Origin: Clonostachys chloroleuca
Taxonomy: Eukaryota; Ascomycota; Sordariomycetes; Hypocreales; Bionectriaceae
Direction of reading: 5' to 3'
Length of the DNA: 64,000 nt
Assembly (NCBI GenBank): GCA_037952775.1
Contig: JBANAY010000003.1
Location: 24,800,001-24,864,000, forward strand
The notes beneath the pieces were generated by a model. It was not told the origin of the DNA, searched no databases, and saw only the letters and a list, made by a program, of their open reading frames with translations. Within the stretch, counting starts at the first letter, position 1; each line of letters opens with the position of its first letter. Below, piece after piece: positions 1 to 13,115 of this stretch. A program made the position numbers and the translations under genes.

Positions 1-2491
1 TCTAATAAGTATTTATATCTCCTAGGAATCTAGTTCTAAGATAAGAACTAGGAGGCTATATATATAAGTTATATAATCTATATTATAATCTTCTATCTAA
101 ATAAAATCTTAAGATAGATATAATAACTATATAAGAACTTATAGCTTTTTAAAAGCTATATAATATAAAAGACTATTTATTTAGTAGAGAACTATATAAT
201 ATACTTAATACTAAAATCAGAATAATATTAAATACTTATAAATCTTATAATATATAGCTAAATAGATTTAAAAAAAAAAATTTTAAATCTTTAAAGAGAA
301 TATATAGGATTTCTAGTTCTAATATATTAAAAAAGAATATACCTTTAGAGAGAAATATTTTAAACTAAAGTAATACTTTAATAATACTATTAATAAATAA
401 TAATATTATTATAACTAGATTTAAATTAGTATTATTTTAATATAGGTAAATAGAGAATATAAGGATTTTATAATATATTAGATATTATAAAAGATCTTTA
501 CTATTCTGATAAGAGTATAGAAAGTATTTAGAGTTACTTATATAGAGAATAATAATTTATAAGCTATAGTAGTAAGAGTATATAGAGATTTAAAGGAATT
601 AGAAATAATACTCTAAGAAGAGTATATAAATATTAAAACCCTAATATAATATCTACTTAATAAGATATTTTAATACTTACTCTCTAGAGAAAAAATTAAG
701 AGAAAACTATAAAACCCTTTATAATTTATTATTAAGAAAAGATATATAATATAATTCTAGAGGATTATACTAAATATAGATATCTTATTAATTTTAATTA
801 TAAGTAAATTATAATTTAAAATACTTAAATAAATTAATCTATTAATTAAACTAAATATTATAGTTAATATAAAGAGTATTAAGTTTAAAAAGAGATTTAT
901 AGAGTTACTTAGTATAATAAAGCTATAAACTCTATTCAGATCTATTATATTTTATATAATAAACTTAGAGATCCTTTTCCTAATATATCTTTAAAATATA
1001 AATTATCTAAATATTAAGTTTAGGAATATAACTAATAAAGTATTTAGAACTATAAATAATCTTTTTACTCTAACTATAAAAAAATAGAGCTATATATAGT
1101 TCTTTTCTTAATATATACTAATAGCTAGTATAGTTTATTTAATAGAACTAGAGCTAAAATAATTCTATTACTATTTTAGTTACTTATTAATAGAAAAACT
1201 ATATAGACTCTTAAAAAGAGTAGGCTATAAGAATATAAATAGAGAAATAATAAAAAAGATTAAATATTTCTACTACTAATACTAAACCTATAGCCTAGCT
1301 TTAAAATACTTTAAATTCAGATTATAAGATAATTTTAATTTTAATTATAAGATTATAATTAATATTATATATCTACTAGATTAAGAACTAGTTTTATATA
1401 TTATTTATATAATAATTATATTCTAAAATATAATCTTCCTTATAGATATCTTAGTAGATACTATATAGAAAGTATTAAAAAGAATCTAGCTAGATATATA
1501 TCTAGAACTACTAAACTATATTATATATAATATAGGAATTTAATTTATAAGTAATTAATTTTATATAAATATAAGAATTATTAATTCTAAGTATAAGTAA
1601 ATAGTAATTAAGGCTTATTAGTTAATTAGTAAGATTAAGAGATAGTTTAGACTATATAGACTTTTATTAAATAACTCCTATAATATTATAATTAAAATAT
1701 ATAATAGATTAAAAATCTTTTAGTTTATATATATAAAGCTATACTATAGAGATAAATAGATTAAAAACCTAGCTTAAGAGAGTACTAGTTTAATAATATA
1801 TTTAAAAGATCTCTTACTATTTATAATAAATAAATTATTATAAAGAAAGGAATAACTAATAGGCTTAAAGAATAAACTAAAAGTATATATATAATATATA
1901 GTATAATCAGTTAGACTATATACTAACTATATAATATATAAGGAGTAAAATACTCTTAAGCTAGCTAAAAAACTTTAAAAGAAAGAAGTTATTATAACTC
2001 TAGATACTCTATTTAAAACTTCTATAATAGTTAAAATTAATTAATTTATTAAAATAGATATATTTAAATTTATATAGTTTAATTATAATATTAAAAGTAA
2101 TTAATTATTTAAAGTATATATTATTAATAAGATAAAAGAATAGAATATATATCTATATAAGAAATTCTATCTGGTTATATAAGGATATAATAATACTAGT
2201 AAGGAGATAGTTCTTATATAGTTACTAATAATCTAATACTATAGCTAATAGCTTATTTTTATACTAATACTATTATTATTAGTAATAGGAACTTATATTC
2301 TAATAGATAGAGATATTATATAAGTCTACTTATAGTCTAAGTTAATATTATAATATATAATTTATATAATACTTCTAAAAAATCTTAAGTAAAGCTATCT
2401 ATAAGAAATAATTATAAAAATTATAAAGCTACTATATAGAATTACTAAGTTTAGTATATATTAGTATACTATATTTTGAAAGGTCAAGGTC
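1..2491. repeat. AT-rich, RIP-degraded repeat DNA (left block)
   Basis: The stretch is overwhelmingly A and T. The remaining C is followed by T or C and the remaining G is mostly preceded by A, while CA and TG dinucleotides are nearly absent over whole 60-base lines. That is the expected end state of repeat-induced point mutation, which turns CpA into TpA on both strands of duplicated DNA. No open frame of useful length survives, so the original element, probably a transposon, cannot be named. No terminal repeats could be recognised by eye. Confidence 0.85.
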
Positions 2492-3167
2492 TAGTATAGG
2501 GTAAACCAGCTGTAGGGTAAGCTAGGTCTAGGGTAGATAAAGCCTATAGGGTAGGCTTCGAAATACTAGAGAAGGATCGTTCGAAAGGGCGTAGTGGAAG
2601 GTACGGGCTCTATAAGAGAAAATAAAGCTCTATCAGCTACAGGGTAGCTAAGAAAGATAGACTGTAGGGTAGGTAAAAGAGTGTATTGGTGACTTATAGA
2701 ATCTCTATCTAGCAGGGAGGAAGCCCTGTACTTATAGGTGTTTCCAGGCCGTAAGGGCCCTGAAGATAATACGTTACCTTCTGTAATACGGGCTCGTAAC
2801 CGCTATAAGGTTCTCGTACAGAGGGATACGAGACCGCTAATGCAGATGCTACAGCGGATACGAAGTCCGCTAATGCAGCTGCTATAGTGGTTACGAGGTT
2901 CACTAAACTAAGTGCTAAGGTTCTCGTACAGCGGATACGAGGTCCGCTAATGCAAGCGCTGCAGCGGACACGAAGTCCGCTAATGCAGCTGCTTCAGCGC
3001 AATACGGGATCGCTAGCATGGACGCCACAGCGGCCGTTACAGCGGTTGTGACCGCTAACGCAATTGCCCCAACGGGCAGCTACAGTGGGTTGGGCCAGTG
3101 GCTTCAGAGGGCTCCCAGCTTTGGAGAGCCCTAAGTTAGTTATTTTATTCCCCCTTACCCTATACTA
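2492..3167. repeat. GC-normal island bounded by 13-bp inverted repeats
   Basis: Base composition returns to about half G+C and CA/TG dinucleotides are common, in sharp contrast to both flanks. The island begins with TAGTATAGGGTAA (2492-2504) and ends with its exact reverse complement (3155-3167). The left part holds several scattered TAGGGTA words, the centre a minisatellite, and the right part a short hairpin (AGGGCTC..GAGCCCT near 3108-3132). A 64-codon frame on the minus strand (2709-2903) is just the Ala/Val-rich translation of the minisatellite. It may be a non-autonomous element or a short repeat that escaped RIP; no target-site duplication is evident. Confidence 0.55.
2807..2996. repeat. 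33-bp minisatellite in a 110-bp higher-order repeat
   Basis: The core GCGGATACGAAGTCCGC occurs at 2854, 2931 and 2964 with one or two changes each, plus looser copies at 2822 and 2887, giving mostly 33-bp spacing. A second level is visible: AAGGTTCTCGTACA occurs at 2807 and again at 2917, and the sequence after each copy matches at an offset of 110 bp. Each 17-base core is an inverted repeat (GCGGA..TCCGC), so each unit can fold into a hairpin. Units are far shorter than RIP normally needs, which could explain why they are intact. Confidence 0.75.
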
Positions 3168-6024
3168 ATTATATATCATTTGATCAATTAATATAGGGTA
3201 ATCTTGATCTACCCTATAGTCTATAGGGTAAATCTCAATACTATATACTATAAGTACTTTATAATATATATAAAGATAGTAATCTTTAGTTTTAATCTAT
3301 ATCTTCTAATTATAGAAAATAATATATTTAGTTTTAGAATTATTAGAATATAAACTAATAATATATTTAAATTATTTAATAAAATACTTATTATAGAAGA
3401 AGAATATTAGTTAAAAGAGATTAAATTTAAAGTAAAAATTAGAATTAAGTTTTCTAAGGAAATAGATTTTAAATTTAATAGAGGAAAAATATCCCTCTAT
3501 AGTATAATAATTAAGTTCCTTTAAAAGAACTAAACTAATATACTCTAGAAAGCTATAGATATAGAGAGCTATAAAGTCTAAAGAGTATATAGTATATAGA
3601 TTATAAGTATTATATAACTAGAAGCTTTATATAATTTATTTATAATAATATAATTATAATAGAATCTATTAAAAGATAATATTAAGAAGTTAAATAAAAG
3701 ATTTATATAGTAAATTAAAAACTATAATTATAAACTAAAATTTATACTACTTAATCTATATAATCTAAAGTTATATATCTTTATAAATAAATCTCTTATT
3801 AATAATAAAGATATAAGCTTTTAAATTAGCTTTATAATTATACTTAGAATAGAGATAAGAATTAAGGATTAGAAGTCTATATTCTAACTAACTAGGAATA
3901 TTATATACTAATTATTAATAAAGTATAAATATATTATAAAAAGCAGTTTTATATTAGAAGTCTATAGTATAATAGCTAGATTTAATATAGATATTGTAAT
4001 TATAAATACTCTTTAAATAATTACTTTAAAAATAATATTATTAGAAATACTACTAGTAATTTATATAGATTCTCTCTTATTATATAAATACCTTATTAAG
4101 CTTAGTATAACTATAGAGAAAAAACTAATAATTAATATAATAACCTTATAGTAATTATATAAATACTATAAAATTACTAAAATAAAATAAATTAATAGAG
4201 AGAATAATCTAGTAGATATTTTAATAAAAGAGAAGCTTAATTTAATACTCTTAAAACTTATAGAAATAAATAAGTTAAGAATTTAAATTAAGAGAGATAT
4301 TAAGAAGCTATTTAAACTAGATATAGCCTAGTAAATATAAATAGACTGAATCTATATAATAAGCTATTTTAAACTAAGAATTTAAATATATTATAAATAA
4401 TTAGAATATATAGAGAGAGGGCTTTCTATAAAAGGTTATTCTATTTCCCTATTTATTTAAACTATCTACTAATAATTAGATCTATCTATTTATCTAAACT
4501 AGTTAAACTATCTAATTTTTTAATTTTTTTTTTATTTTATTCTCCTCTTTTACTTAGATTTAGAATATATAGGAAAATAGTATTTAGAGAATTAGAATTA
4601 GATATTAGAGAAATTACTTTTAAATTTATTATTACTATATATTAGAATTAGATATTAAAGGAATTACTCTTAGATTTATTATTATTATTAGATCTATTAA
4701 TACTCTATAGATAGTACTATTATTATTATTAGATCTTATAAACTAATAATAGATAATATAGTATTCTAAAAGAGATTTAATCTCCTTAGAAATAGTATTC
4801 TTAAAAATATAGCTAGAACTAGATTCTAATCTATATTACTAATAGATAGTTAAATTATTAAAAGTACTATCTATAGTAAGATTATAAGTTATCTTCCAGA
4901 TAGTACTAGTATATATAATCAGAAGATATATCTTAGTATATTTATAGAAAGATTTTTTAATAGGTTTACTAAGTTTAATAAGAGCTTTATAAATAATAAC
5001 TAAATTATATATAAAAGATATTAGAACTTTAAAAATAGTAATATAAATATTATTATTCTTATTATAATATATATATTATTACTATATAAAACTATATTTA
5101 GTCTTTTAATTAGTATATAGTAACTTTATAATTAATTATTATATTCTTTAAATATTCTATAGTAGTAATTAACTAATCTATTATAATTCCAGATACTATC
5201 TAATTAATCTTATTTAATTTAACTTTTCTCTTTAATAAACTTTTTAATAATTCTATTCTATTTAATTAATTCTCTTCTACTTATCTAATATTACTAACTA
5301 ATAGACTTTTAAACTTAAAGAGCTATTTTAGCCCGGATTAACTTAATTTAGTATATTACCTACTGATACTATATATAGTATATTAGATTATAATAATTAT
5401 TAAGTACTAGAGGAATATTTATATAATTCTTTATAAGTATATTAAAAGCTAGAATTATCTATATACCTTCTTATTAGCTACTATTAGATAGAGTAATAGC
5501 TCTAGTAGATATAACTACTAGGCCTATATAAGAGAGAGTAGCTTTATTACTATAAATAAATCTATAATAGATTATAGATTTAAATAATTAATATCTAAAA
5601 AGAGATTCTAATAGTTCTTATTAATAATAACTATTATAAGTATAAGGACCTGATTACTTATAATAATCAGGCCCTAGCTATAGGGGATAATAATATTAGA
5701 GGTATCTATTATTATTATAAGGAGAGATAGTTAGTAGTTAGTAATTAGGGATTAGTAATAATAAGCTTAGAGAGATATTATAGTTAATTATAGATAATAA
5801 GTATTTTCTCTTAGGATCTATAGCTAAGTTATATATTTAGTAAGCTTTTCTTAGAGTTTTTAGAAATACTATTATCTTACCTTAGCTTATATAAATAAAA
5901 AGATAAAAAAAAAATAGAGTTAAAGATTAGATATAAATTAAAACTTAGTTAAAAATAAATTATATAGATCTAATTATATATAGCCTGATTTTAGAATATT
6001 CTTTAAATATAGTAAAAACTCCCT

Positions 6025-6052
6025 AAAAAAAAAAATATATATATATATATAC
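6025..6052. repeat. poly-A followed by (TA)n tract
   Basis: A run of about eleven A is followed directly by alternating T and A for about seventeen bases. It is a simple-sequence tract inside the RIP-degraded block with no other function visible. Confidence 0.9.
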
Positions 6053-9000
6053 TATATCCTATTACTATTATAATTAAAGTAATAATTATTACTTTTCCCT
6101 AAGATAAGTAACTTAATATATACTATATATTTATTAGAATATTTATTATTAATAAATATATTAGCTAAAGAAATAAAAAAAATAAAAACTATTAATACTT
6201 ATATTTAATTAGAGTACTTCTTAGCTATATAATATTTCTATTTCTTAAGCTTCTTAAGCTCTTTTTATATTCTTCTAACCTTAGCTTACTACTAGACTAG
6301 TATACTTAATATTCTTTAAATTACTATATAAGCTTATTAGTAAGAGTTCCTAAAATTAAGTATCTAAGTATATATAATTAATAGCTATTTTCCTAATTAT
6401 ACTATAGTAAAGTAATATTATAAGCTTAGGGAAAGGGTTCTAAAAAGTAGATAAAAGAGGAAAGAGGAAAATATTATATCTCTATATTTAATTAGCTTTA
6501 AAATATATAAGAAAAGAGTAATTACTTATAGAGAAGAAAATAATAAATTAAAAGTTTAACTATATATTACTAAGATTAGCTATAAAATTATATTTTAAAG
6601 TATATATATCTCTATATATAAAAAAAGAATTAGAATATAATTATTCTATAAAATAATTAATTATAAAACTCTAATCTAAAATAATAAGAATTATTATAGA
6701 AGGTATATATATAATACTAGAATAGCTATATAGAAAAGGAAAAAAGAGATATTATAGTAGTATAGAATAGGGTTTAATATAAATAGGGTATATATCTATA
6801 ATTACTTATTACTAAAGATAATTATATTAATAAATAAGGAAATCTAATAATAAAATATATATATATCCAGACTAATATATATAGTATATCTTTTTAATAA
6901 AGATATAAGGAATTAGAATTATATATATTTATTTCTTATATTTATAGAGATTATAAAGGGTTTATAATTATAAGAGCTATTTATATAGAATAAGAAAATA
7001 AAAGACTATCTATATTAGTATACTAAATACTACTAACTAGTAGTTACTAGCTAGAAGCTAGAAGTAGAATAGTTTACTTAGTTAGAATTATTCTAGAACT
7101 ATATTTATAACTAATTTACTTCTATAGCTAGAATAGTAATATAATTAATTACTTTTTAATCTATCTACTCTATAGTATATACTTTAGAAAAGCCTTCTAA
7201 TAAATATCTATTAAAATTTTAATTTCTATTAATTCTAATATAGATTTATAAAAGTATTTTTCTACTCTATATAGCTAGTAAATTAATCTATTAGTAAGTT
7301 TATATCTTATAACTATAGTAATTTTAATATAATATTATAAGAATTTAATAGTACTAAGTTATATATAATATTAAATTTTTTTCCTTAGATCTTAGTTATA
7401 AGATAATTAGTCTTAGAGTTAATAATTTTATTATTATACTTAAATAATATTCTATTTAGAATTATAATATTATAGAACTTTTTCTTTATTCTTTATAATA
7501 AATAGAGTTAATTAATTACTACTAATAAAATATAATTACTTAATACTCTATAGTCTATTTATACTATAAGCTTATTTCTCTTAATCTTAATATCTATAAT
7601 AATATTAATTAAACTTTCTCTCTTAATAACTTCTAGAGTTTTCTAATTTAATATTATTTTACTATATTATAATTATATTATAAATAGCTTATATTATTTT
7701 TTATCTAGTTAATTTATTATTTAAGTTATTTTTATTCTTTTTTATTTTTAAATATCTATTTTAGAATATTTATAAGAGTTTTTAGTTTATTTATATAATT
7801 AGAAATAAATTATTTATATTTCTTTTTTTAATTATTTAATTTATTAATTATTATTAGTATTTCTTTATTAGAATAAATTTTACTTTATTCTTTTTTATTA
7901 ATAGAGATAATTTCTTATTTCTCTATATTATTACTTTCTCTACTATTTATTAGAGATAGTATATCTTATTTATAGTATTATTTTATTTCTTTTTCCTATA
8001 GCTAGTACTATTAAAAATATAGTTTAATAGGATTTATATTATTATTACTATATTTAGCTAGTTCTAATACTATTTTTTTAACTTTTAAATAGTTTTTATA
8101 TTTCTAGTTATAGTATTACTTAATTTAGTTATTATATTTAGTTATTATTTAGTTTTTAAGTTCTTTATTTTTATACTATAGTTTAATCTTAGTTTTTTTT
8201 ATAAATCTTATATCTTAGCTTAAAATATAATTCTATTAATAGTTTACTATAGATATATTCTTTAGAATATTTTTCTAGATTTTTCTTAAAAATAATATAT
8301 TATTTTATATTATATTATTAGTATATAAATTATTATATTTATTCTATAGTAGATTTATTAGATATCTTTCTATTAGAATATAAAAAGAAATTATTTTTAG
8401 CTTTCTCTATCTAATATATTTAATACTAATTATTATAATAAGTTATCTAGAATTCTAGAGAGTAGTTATATATTTATATAGTTTCTATATAGATTAGTAT
8501 TTTATATATATTATTATTAAGCTATATAGTACTAATAATATTATTTCTAAAAATAACTAGTTCTTCTAATATATCTGAATATTATTTTTATATCTTCTTT
8601 TATTAATATATATAGAGTTTATTATATTTAGCTTTAATTTCTATTTTTATCTATTAGTATTATTCTTTTTTAGTAGTATTTTATAGAATAACTCTATTAG
8701 TATAGTAGAATATATATTTATACTTAGTAGGTAGTTTAAATTCTAGAACTTATTTCTTTTATTTAAGTTTTTCTTTAAACTCTTAAAAGATCTATTAGAT
8801 CTCTTTTTATTATTTTCTAATTATACTAAGTTTTATATATTCTTTAAATTCTAATACTTCTCTAAAGATAAATATATTTCTTAGAGGAAATTTAGAAATT
8901 ATAATAGTTATATAAGTTCCTTCTTAATTAATTTTATATATTATTTCTAAAACCTTAGTATTAATTTTTCTAATTACTTCTAATTACTTCTTATTATCTT

Positions 9001-9906
9001 TAATAAGTTTCTAATTTTTTTTTCTTATCTTTCTTAGATTCTAAATATTAGAGTAAAATATATCTAATCTTATTATAATTATAGTATTTATACTTTTCTA
9101 TAACTCCTAGCTTTATAAAACCTATATATATTCTAGAGATTATAATATATTATTATTATAGTTTCCTAATATTAGTAAAATAAGTTATTTATTATTTATA
9201 AGTTTACTATTAGTACTATTAATTATTAATTCTTATAGTTATAATTATATATTTATAAATACTTACTAATCTATCTTCTTTATAGAGTTTATTTTAAACT
9301 TTTTTCTTAAGTTAATTAAAATAATAAGATATAATATACTTCTTATTCTATTCAGTTTTAGCTAGTAGCTAGAAATAGTAAGTACTAAAAATTAAATATA
9401 ATCCTTTCTAAAAAAGTATATTAATTTTATATTCTACTTTATACTTTTTATCTTAAATACTAAAAATCTATTTAAAAATTTCTATAAAATAATTAAAACT
9501 TATTATAATATTAATAGTTTATTAGTTTTCTTATTTATTAAGATATTTCTTTATAATAGATTTAAACTAATTAAGTATAACTCCTTTAAGTTATAAATAA
9601 GTATATATAATCTTCTTTTTATTAGTATTAAGTATAATAAGAAAATAATTAAAATATACTTAGAATTAGATTATAAATCTCTAAAGCTTATTTTATATTC
9701 TATTAAATATTTTAAATAATAATAACTTAAGTAGTTATTCTAATTCTCTTCCTTAAATTATAGTTATAATCTATATCTAGATATTAGTATTTATAGTAGC
9801 TTACTATACTATAAGAGCTATTATATTAACTAACTCCTAATAAGTATTTATAAGATATATATAGAGCTAGTTAATTTAGTTTTATAAGAGCTATATTTCT
9901 TTAGTA

Positions 9907-9908
9907 TA

Positions 9909-9939
<31 letters not shown>
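9907..9939. repeat. (ATT)n microsatellite
   Basis: About eleven uninterrupted ATT triplets lie inside the AT-rich block. It is a plain trinucleotide microsatellite. Confidence 0.9.
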
Positions 9940-9943
<4 letters not shown>

Positions 9944-10813
9944 TTTTATCTATTATATTATCTTTAATATTTAGAATAAATAGATTATTATTAATAGTAG
10001 AAATATATTATTACTAAGCTTAGAGTACTATAATAGCTATATTATCTTCTTTATTATTATATAGTAATTAAGATAAAGTAATTAGCTAAATAAGAATTAT
10101 TAATATATAATAGTTAGATAACTTATACTAAATAGGGATCTAGAGTAGATCAGGATTAAATTAATTAGAATATTATTCTAAATAGTATAATTAGATTATT
10201 ATTAGATTATATAATATAAGTTATTATTAATATATAAATATTATAGAGCTAGTAATAATAGTTATATAGATAATTATATTAATAACTATCTAAAAGAGTA
10301 TTCTATCTAGTAAAAATAAATATATATATATACTAGGTGATTATTAAGGCTTAATAATAATTCTGAGCTAAGAATTATAAGAATTATTATAAGATCTAAA
10401 TAATCTAGTTATAGTTAGAGAGAAAAAGTAGGGTTTATATATAATAGTATATATTAGTTAGATTTATAATATTTATCTATTACTACTAGTTTATATACTA
10501 TATAAGCTATAGTATATTAAAAGAAATATACTATTTATATCTTATAACTTAGGAGCTTTATAATTAAGTTAGTAATAGAGTAACTAAATATATATTTAAA
10601 GAGTAAGTCTAGATTTAAATAGATAGAAAAATTAAAACTCTAAAATAAAATAATATATAGTATTTTAATCTATAGTAATAGTATAAGGAAATAGTAGTAA
10701 GTATTTATTCTATATAGACTAAGATTTAGATTATTTATAGTAGTACTTATAAGTAAAAATAAGCTAGCTTAGAAGTATAGCTATAGCTTAGTTAATTATA
10801 GTTAATCTCAGTT

Positions 10814-10846
10814 TAGCTTAGTTCTAGCTTAGTTCTAGCTTAGACC
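10814..10846. repeat. three tandem 11-bp units near the edge of the AT-rich block
   Basis: TAGCTTAGTTC occurs twice exactly and a third time with two changes, in direct tandem. Looser relatives (AGCTTAG) precede it from about 10770. Confidence 0.7.
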
Positions 10847-10890
10847 TTACTCAGATTATATAATTATTAATCAGTTTTAAGAATAGAAGT

Positions 10891-11588
10891 AGACTTTGGT
10901 AAGATTATTTTATAGGATAGTGTTTAGCTGTTGATTTTTATTGTTGATGTTTGGATGTTTTCAGGTAGGAGAAGGGCTCTGATTGCGTCCAAAAGTTTAC
11001 GCGTGGAATCCTTACTTCTAAGGCAAATAACTTAGGTACCTTTCCAATAAGGTAGGTAGGTATACTACATACATGACCTACGTATACTAAATATACCTAG
11101 GGGACTTACCTTACCTACTTGCCTACTTACCTCCCTGATACGCTACTACAAATTGCTACTACCAAGTAAGTATGGTAGGCAGGCAGGTAGGTACTCATAA
11201 TGGTTACAAAAGTCTGATACAATTAGCTGGTACCTTTGGTAAGTGGGCCTGTGTCAAAGGTTGCCGCAGTTGACAGGTGAGTTGCAAGTGAGAGACTCGT
11301 CACCATCGGTCCACACCAGCTTCTCACTTTCGCGTCATGCAGAGACGCGTAGTCCGGATTGAAAGACGCGATTTCTTTTTTACCTAAGTACCGAGCTAGG
11401 TAACCTTTCCTTCGCGTTTTGGTGAACTTTTCATGGCGCAGGGTTTTCTCTTCTCTCTCAACCTTTTTCATCCGCACATCATCACATTAACGCCCCAGCC
11501 TCGAAGATTTTGTTTGCCAACTTATCGATTTTTACTGAACGAAAAAAAAAAAAAAAAAAACCTACCCGATCTCGAGGTCATACCAGTT
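10891..11588. other. transition zone without a gene; GGTA/CCTA-rich repeats and a 19-A run
   Basis: Here the AT-rich block gives way to ordinary genomic sequence. Between about 11030 and 11195 the strand alternates GGTAGGTAGG-type and CCTACTTACC-type stretches that are complementary to one another and could pair. A run of 19 A at 11542-11560 lies just before the first gene. No protein gene is supported; the in-frame extension upstream of the first gene translates this repeat-like DNA and the A run, so it was not taken as coding. Confidence 0.6.
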
Positions 11589-12632
11589 ATGTCTAGTTGG
11601 CCCTCAAGCGCCGCTCGTGGCGCCCCTGGTGGCAACAGCATTCGCCGTGGCCAGGGTTATCGCCGTGGTCGAGGAAGTGGTCGGGGCCGCGCAGGCCGTG
11701 GCGGCACCTTTGGCAGAGACATTACATATCTTGGTGTTTCTTCTGATGATGACATGCCCCAGGGCCAGCAGGAACGTCCCCACCAAGTAGATACTCCAGT
11801 AATCCAACAACCTCTGGAAGAGCAAAGTCATACAGGACACTCCGCCCTAGTAATCAATGTGGAAGGCAACGCAACTATCCGGATCGACCTAGAAATAAAG
11901 GAAGAGACACGTCAAGGGCAAGCAGAAGACACCCTCGGAGGAACCGAAAAATCGTCCGAAGAAGATACAGCTACGGGAAGTGGAAGCCGAGGAGCCACTA
12001 CAACTGCAACTACCAAGGCATCAAGCGGTGAAGACCTTACATTGAAGGAAATGGCCGAGTCAATGGATCAGATACAACAGCAGATGCAACAAATGCAACA
12101 GAAGCTCTCCGCCGTCCAGGCTTCTGTCGAGCTCGCCCGCCTTCCTCGAGGTGTTTTCGTCAGGTCTCAATGGACCCCTCCAGGAGCCATGCAGGTTGAT
12201 GGAGTTGAACTTTCTGGCAATGATCAAATCACCACCGCAGCACCTGAGCCCCCTAGCAATGTCCAGGTACCAGAGGGATCTGGAAGCACGCGCTACTCCT
12301 CGCGCCTCACTCGCGCTCCTCTGTCGGACGATATCCTCTTTGATGGTATGCCAGCCAACCAATGGCAGCCACCACCGGAACCAGAATCTAGGGCTGTTTC
12401 AACTCCGTCAACTGGCCAATCCACAGTTGAAGGGCAGATTGCGTTTGCTGCCGCTGCTGTTGCCGACGCGAGCTTTCTCGGGGGTACGTTGCCTGATAAT
12501 GCTCGGCCCCAGGCGGCCATGCAGCCATCTTCGACCGCGCCCTTTCGGTCTCTGACAGCCGAAGAGCAGGAGCAGGTGGCACTTGCGAGCCGTAAGCTGG
12601 CCGGTACCAAAAATGGTATGAAGCTCATGTAG
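11589..12632 (+). CDS. hypothetical protein with RGG-rich N-terminus and Gln-rich coiled coil
   Basis: A single exon of 347 codons. The start at 11589 was chosen because the frame upstream translates only a poly-A run and repeat-like DNA. Residues 19-39 form an Arg/Gly-rich stretch of the kind that binds RNA, followed by an acidic patch with SSDDD. The middle is rich in Ser, Thr and Glu, and residues about 155-175 (repeated MQQ) would form a short coiled coil. The rest is Pro/Ser-rich and looks disordered; a polyalanine stretch lies near residue 285. No catalytic motif and no known family are recognised. It is the first gene after the AT-rich block. An RNA-associated role is only inferred from the RGG segment. 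Confidence 0.55.
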   Translation: MSSWPSSAARGAPGGNSIRRGQGYRRGRGSGRGRAGRGGTFGRDITYLGVSSDDDMPQGQQERPHQVDTPVIQQPLEEQSHTGHSALVINVEGNATIRIDLEIKEETRQGQAEDTLGGTEKSSEEDTATGSGSRGATTTATTKASSGEDLTLKEMAESMDQIQQQMQQMQQKLSAVQASVELARLPRGVFVRSQWTPPGAMQVDGVELSGNDQITTAAPEPPSNVQVPEGSGSTRYSSRLTRAPLSDDILFDGMPANQWQPPPEPESRAVSTPSTGQSTVEGQIAFAAAAVADASFLGGTLPDNARPQAAMQPSSTAPFRSLTAEEQEQVALASRKLAGTKNGMKLM

Positions 12633-13115
12633 CCACGCCCAAGAGCGCAAGGAAGCTGGTGTTCCTCCAAGAATGAGATCCGGAGCTGGTGGATTGTTTG
12701 CACACGGACCGTGACGTCTAGGCCTGTTTATATGAAGTAGCTAGGTCTCATAGAGACAAGAATTCCACGCTGCCTTCACGTAAACACTGCTCTCTTTTGA
12801 ATCATGGATCATTTTGAGCGTGAGTCCATCCGTATTTGTAGGCCTTAATGGCTGTAAATCTAAGCCGACCAACCGCAGACGGGGAGTCTAATCATAAGGC
12901 AATGGACATAAACACCACTGTCGACTGAGAAAGCTGGTTATCATTTTCACCTGATGAAACCTCAAACAAAAAGTACAGGGTAGGGAGGTGACCATAGACC
13001 TCACAAGGTGCGCAATTGCAAACTTGGAGTGTGAGCGAAATCGTCAACTCTCCGCCTCCAACGAACAACAACATTCCTTTCCGACACCACGCCAGTACTT
13101 CTCACTATTCCCAAC
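12633..13115. other. intergenic, no gene seen
   Basis: About 480 bases between the RGG-rich gene and the helicase-like locus. Short frames on the minus strand here have no start context or family features. No promoter motif stands out. Confidence 0.5.

Larger units (their letters stand above)
3168..10890. repeat. AT-rich, RIP-degraded repeat DNA (right block)
   Basis: This continues the left block: very high A+T, CA and TG almost missing, no coding frame. The first 70 bases still contain TATAGGGTA words like those of the island. Composition recovers abruptly near 10890. The block holds simple-sequence tracts that are listed separately. No reverse transcriptase, transposase or other protein fragment can be read through the mutations, and no long terminal repeats are recognisable by eye. 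Confidence 0.85.

Noticed and set aside
2492..2680. TAGGGTA words as degenerate telomere repeats
   Set aside because: They are scattered, not tandem, and do not keep the six-base period of TTAGGG; an internal telomere relic is not supported.
2709..2903. 64-codon Ala/Val-rich frame on the minus strand
   Set aside because: It is the translation of the 33-bp minisatellite; the period is a multiple of three, so the frame stays open by itself.
1..10890. Naming the degraded element as a Copia or Gypsy retrotransposon
   Set aside because: No conserved residue of reverse transcriptase or integrase can be read through the mutations, and no long terminal repeats were found.
12151..12703. Several 60-136 codon frames on both strands over the RGG-rich gene
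   Set aside because: They overlap each other and the longer frame from 11589; none has a recognisable feature.
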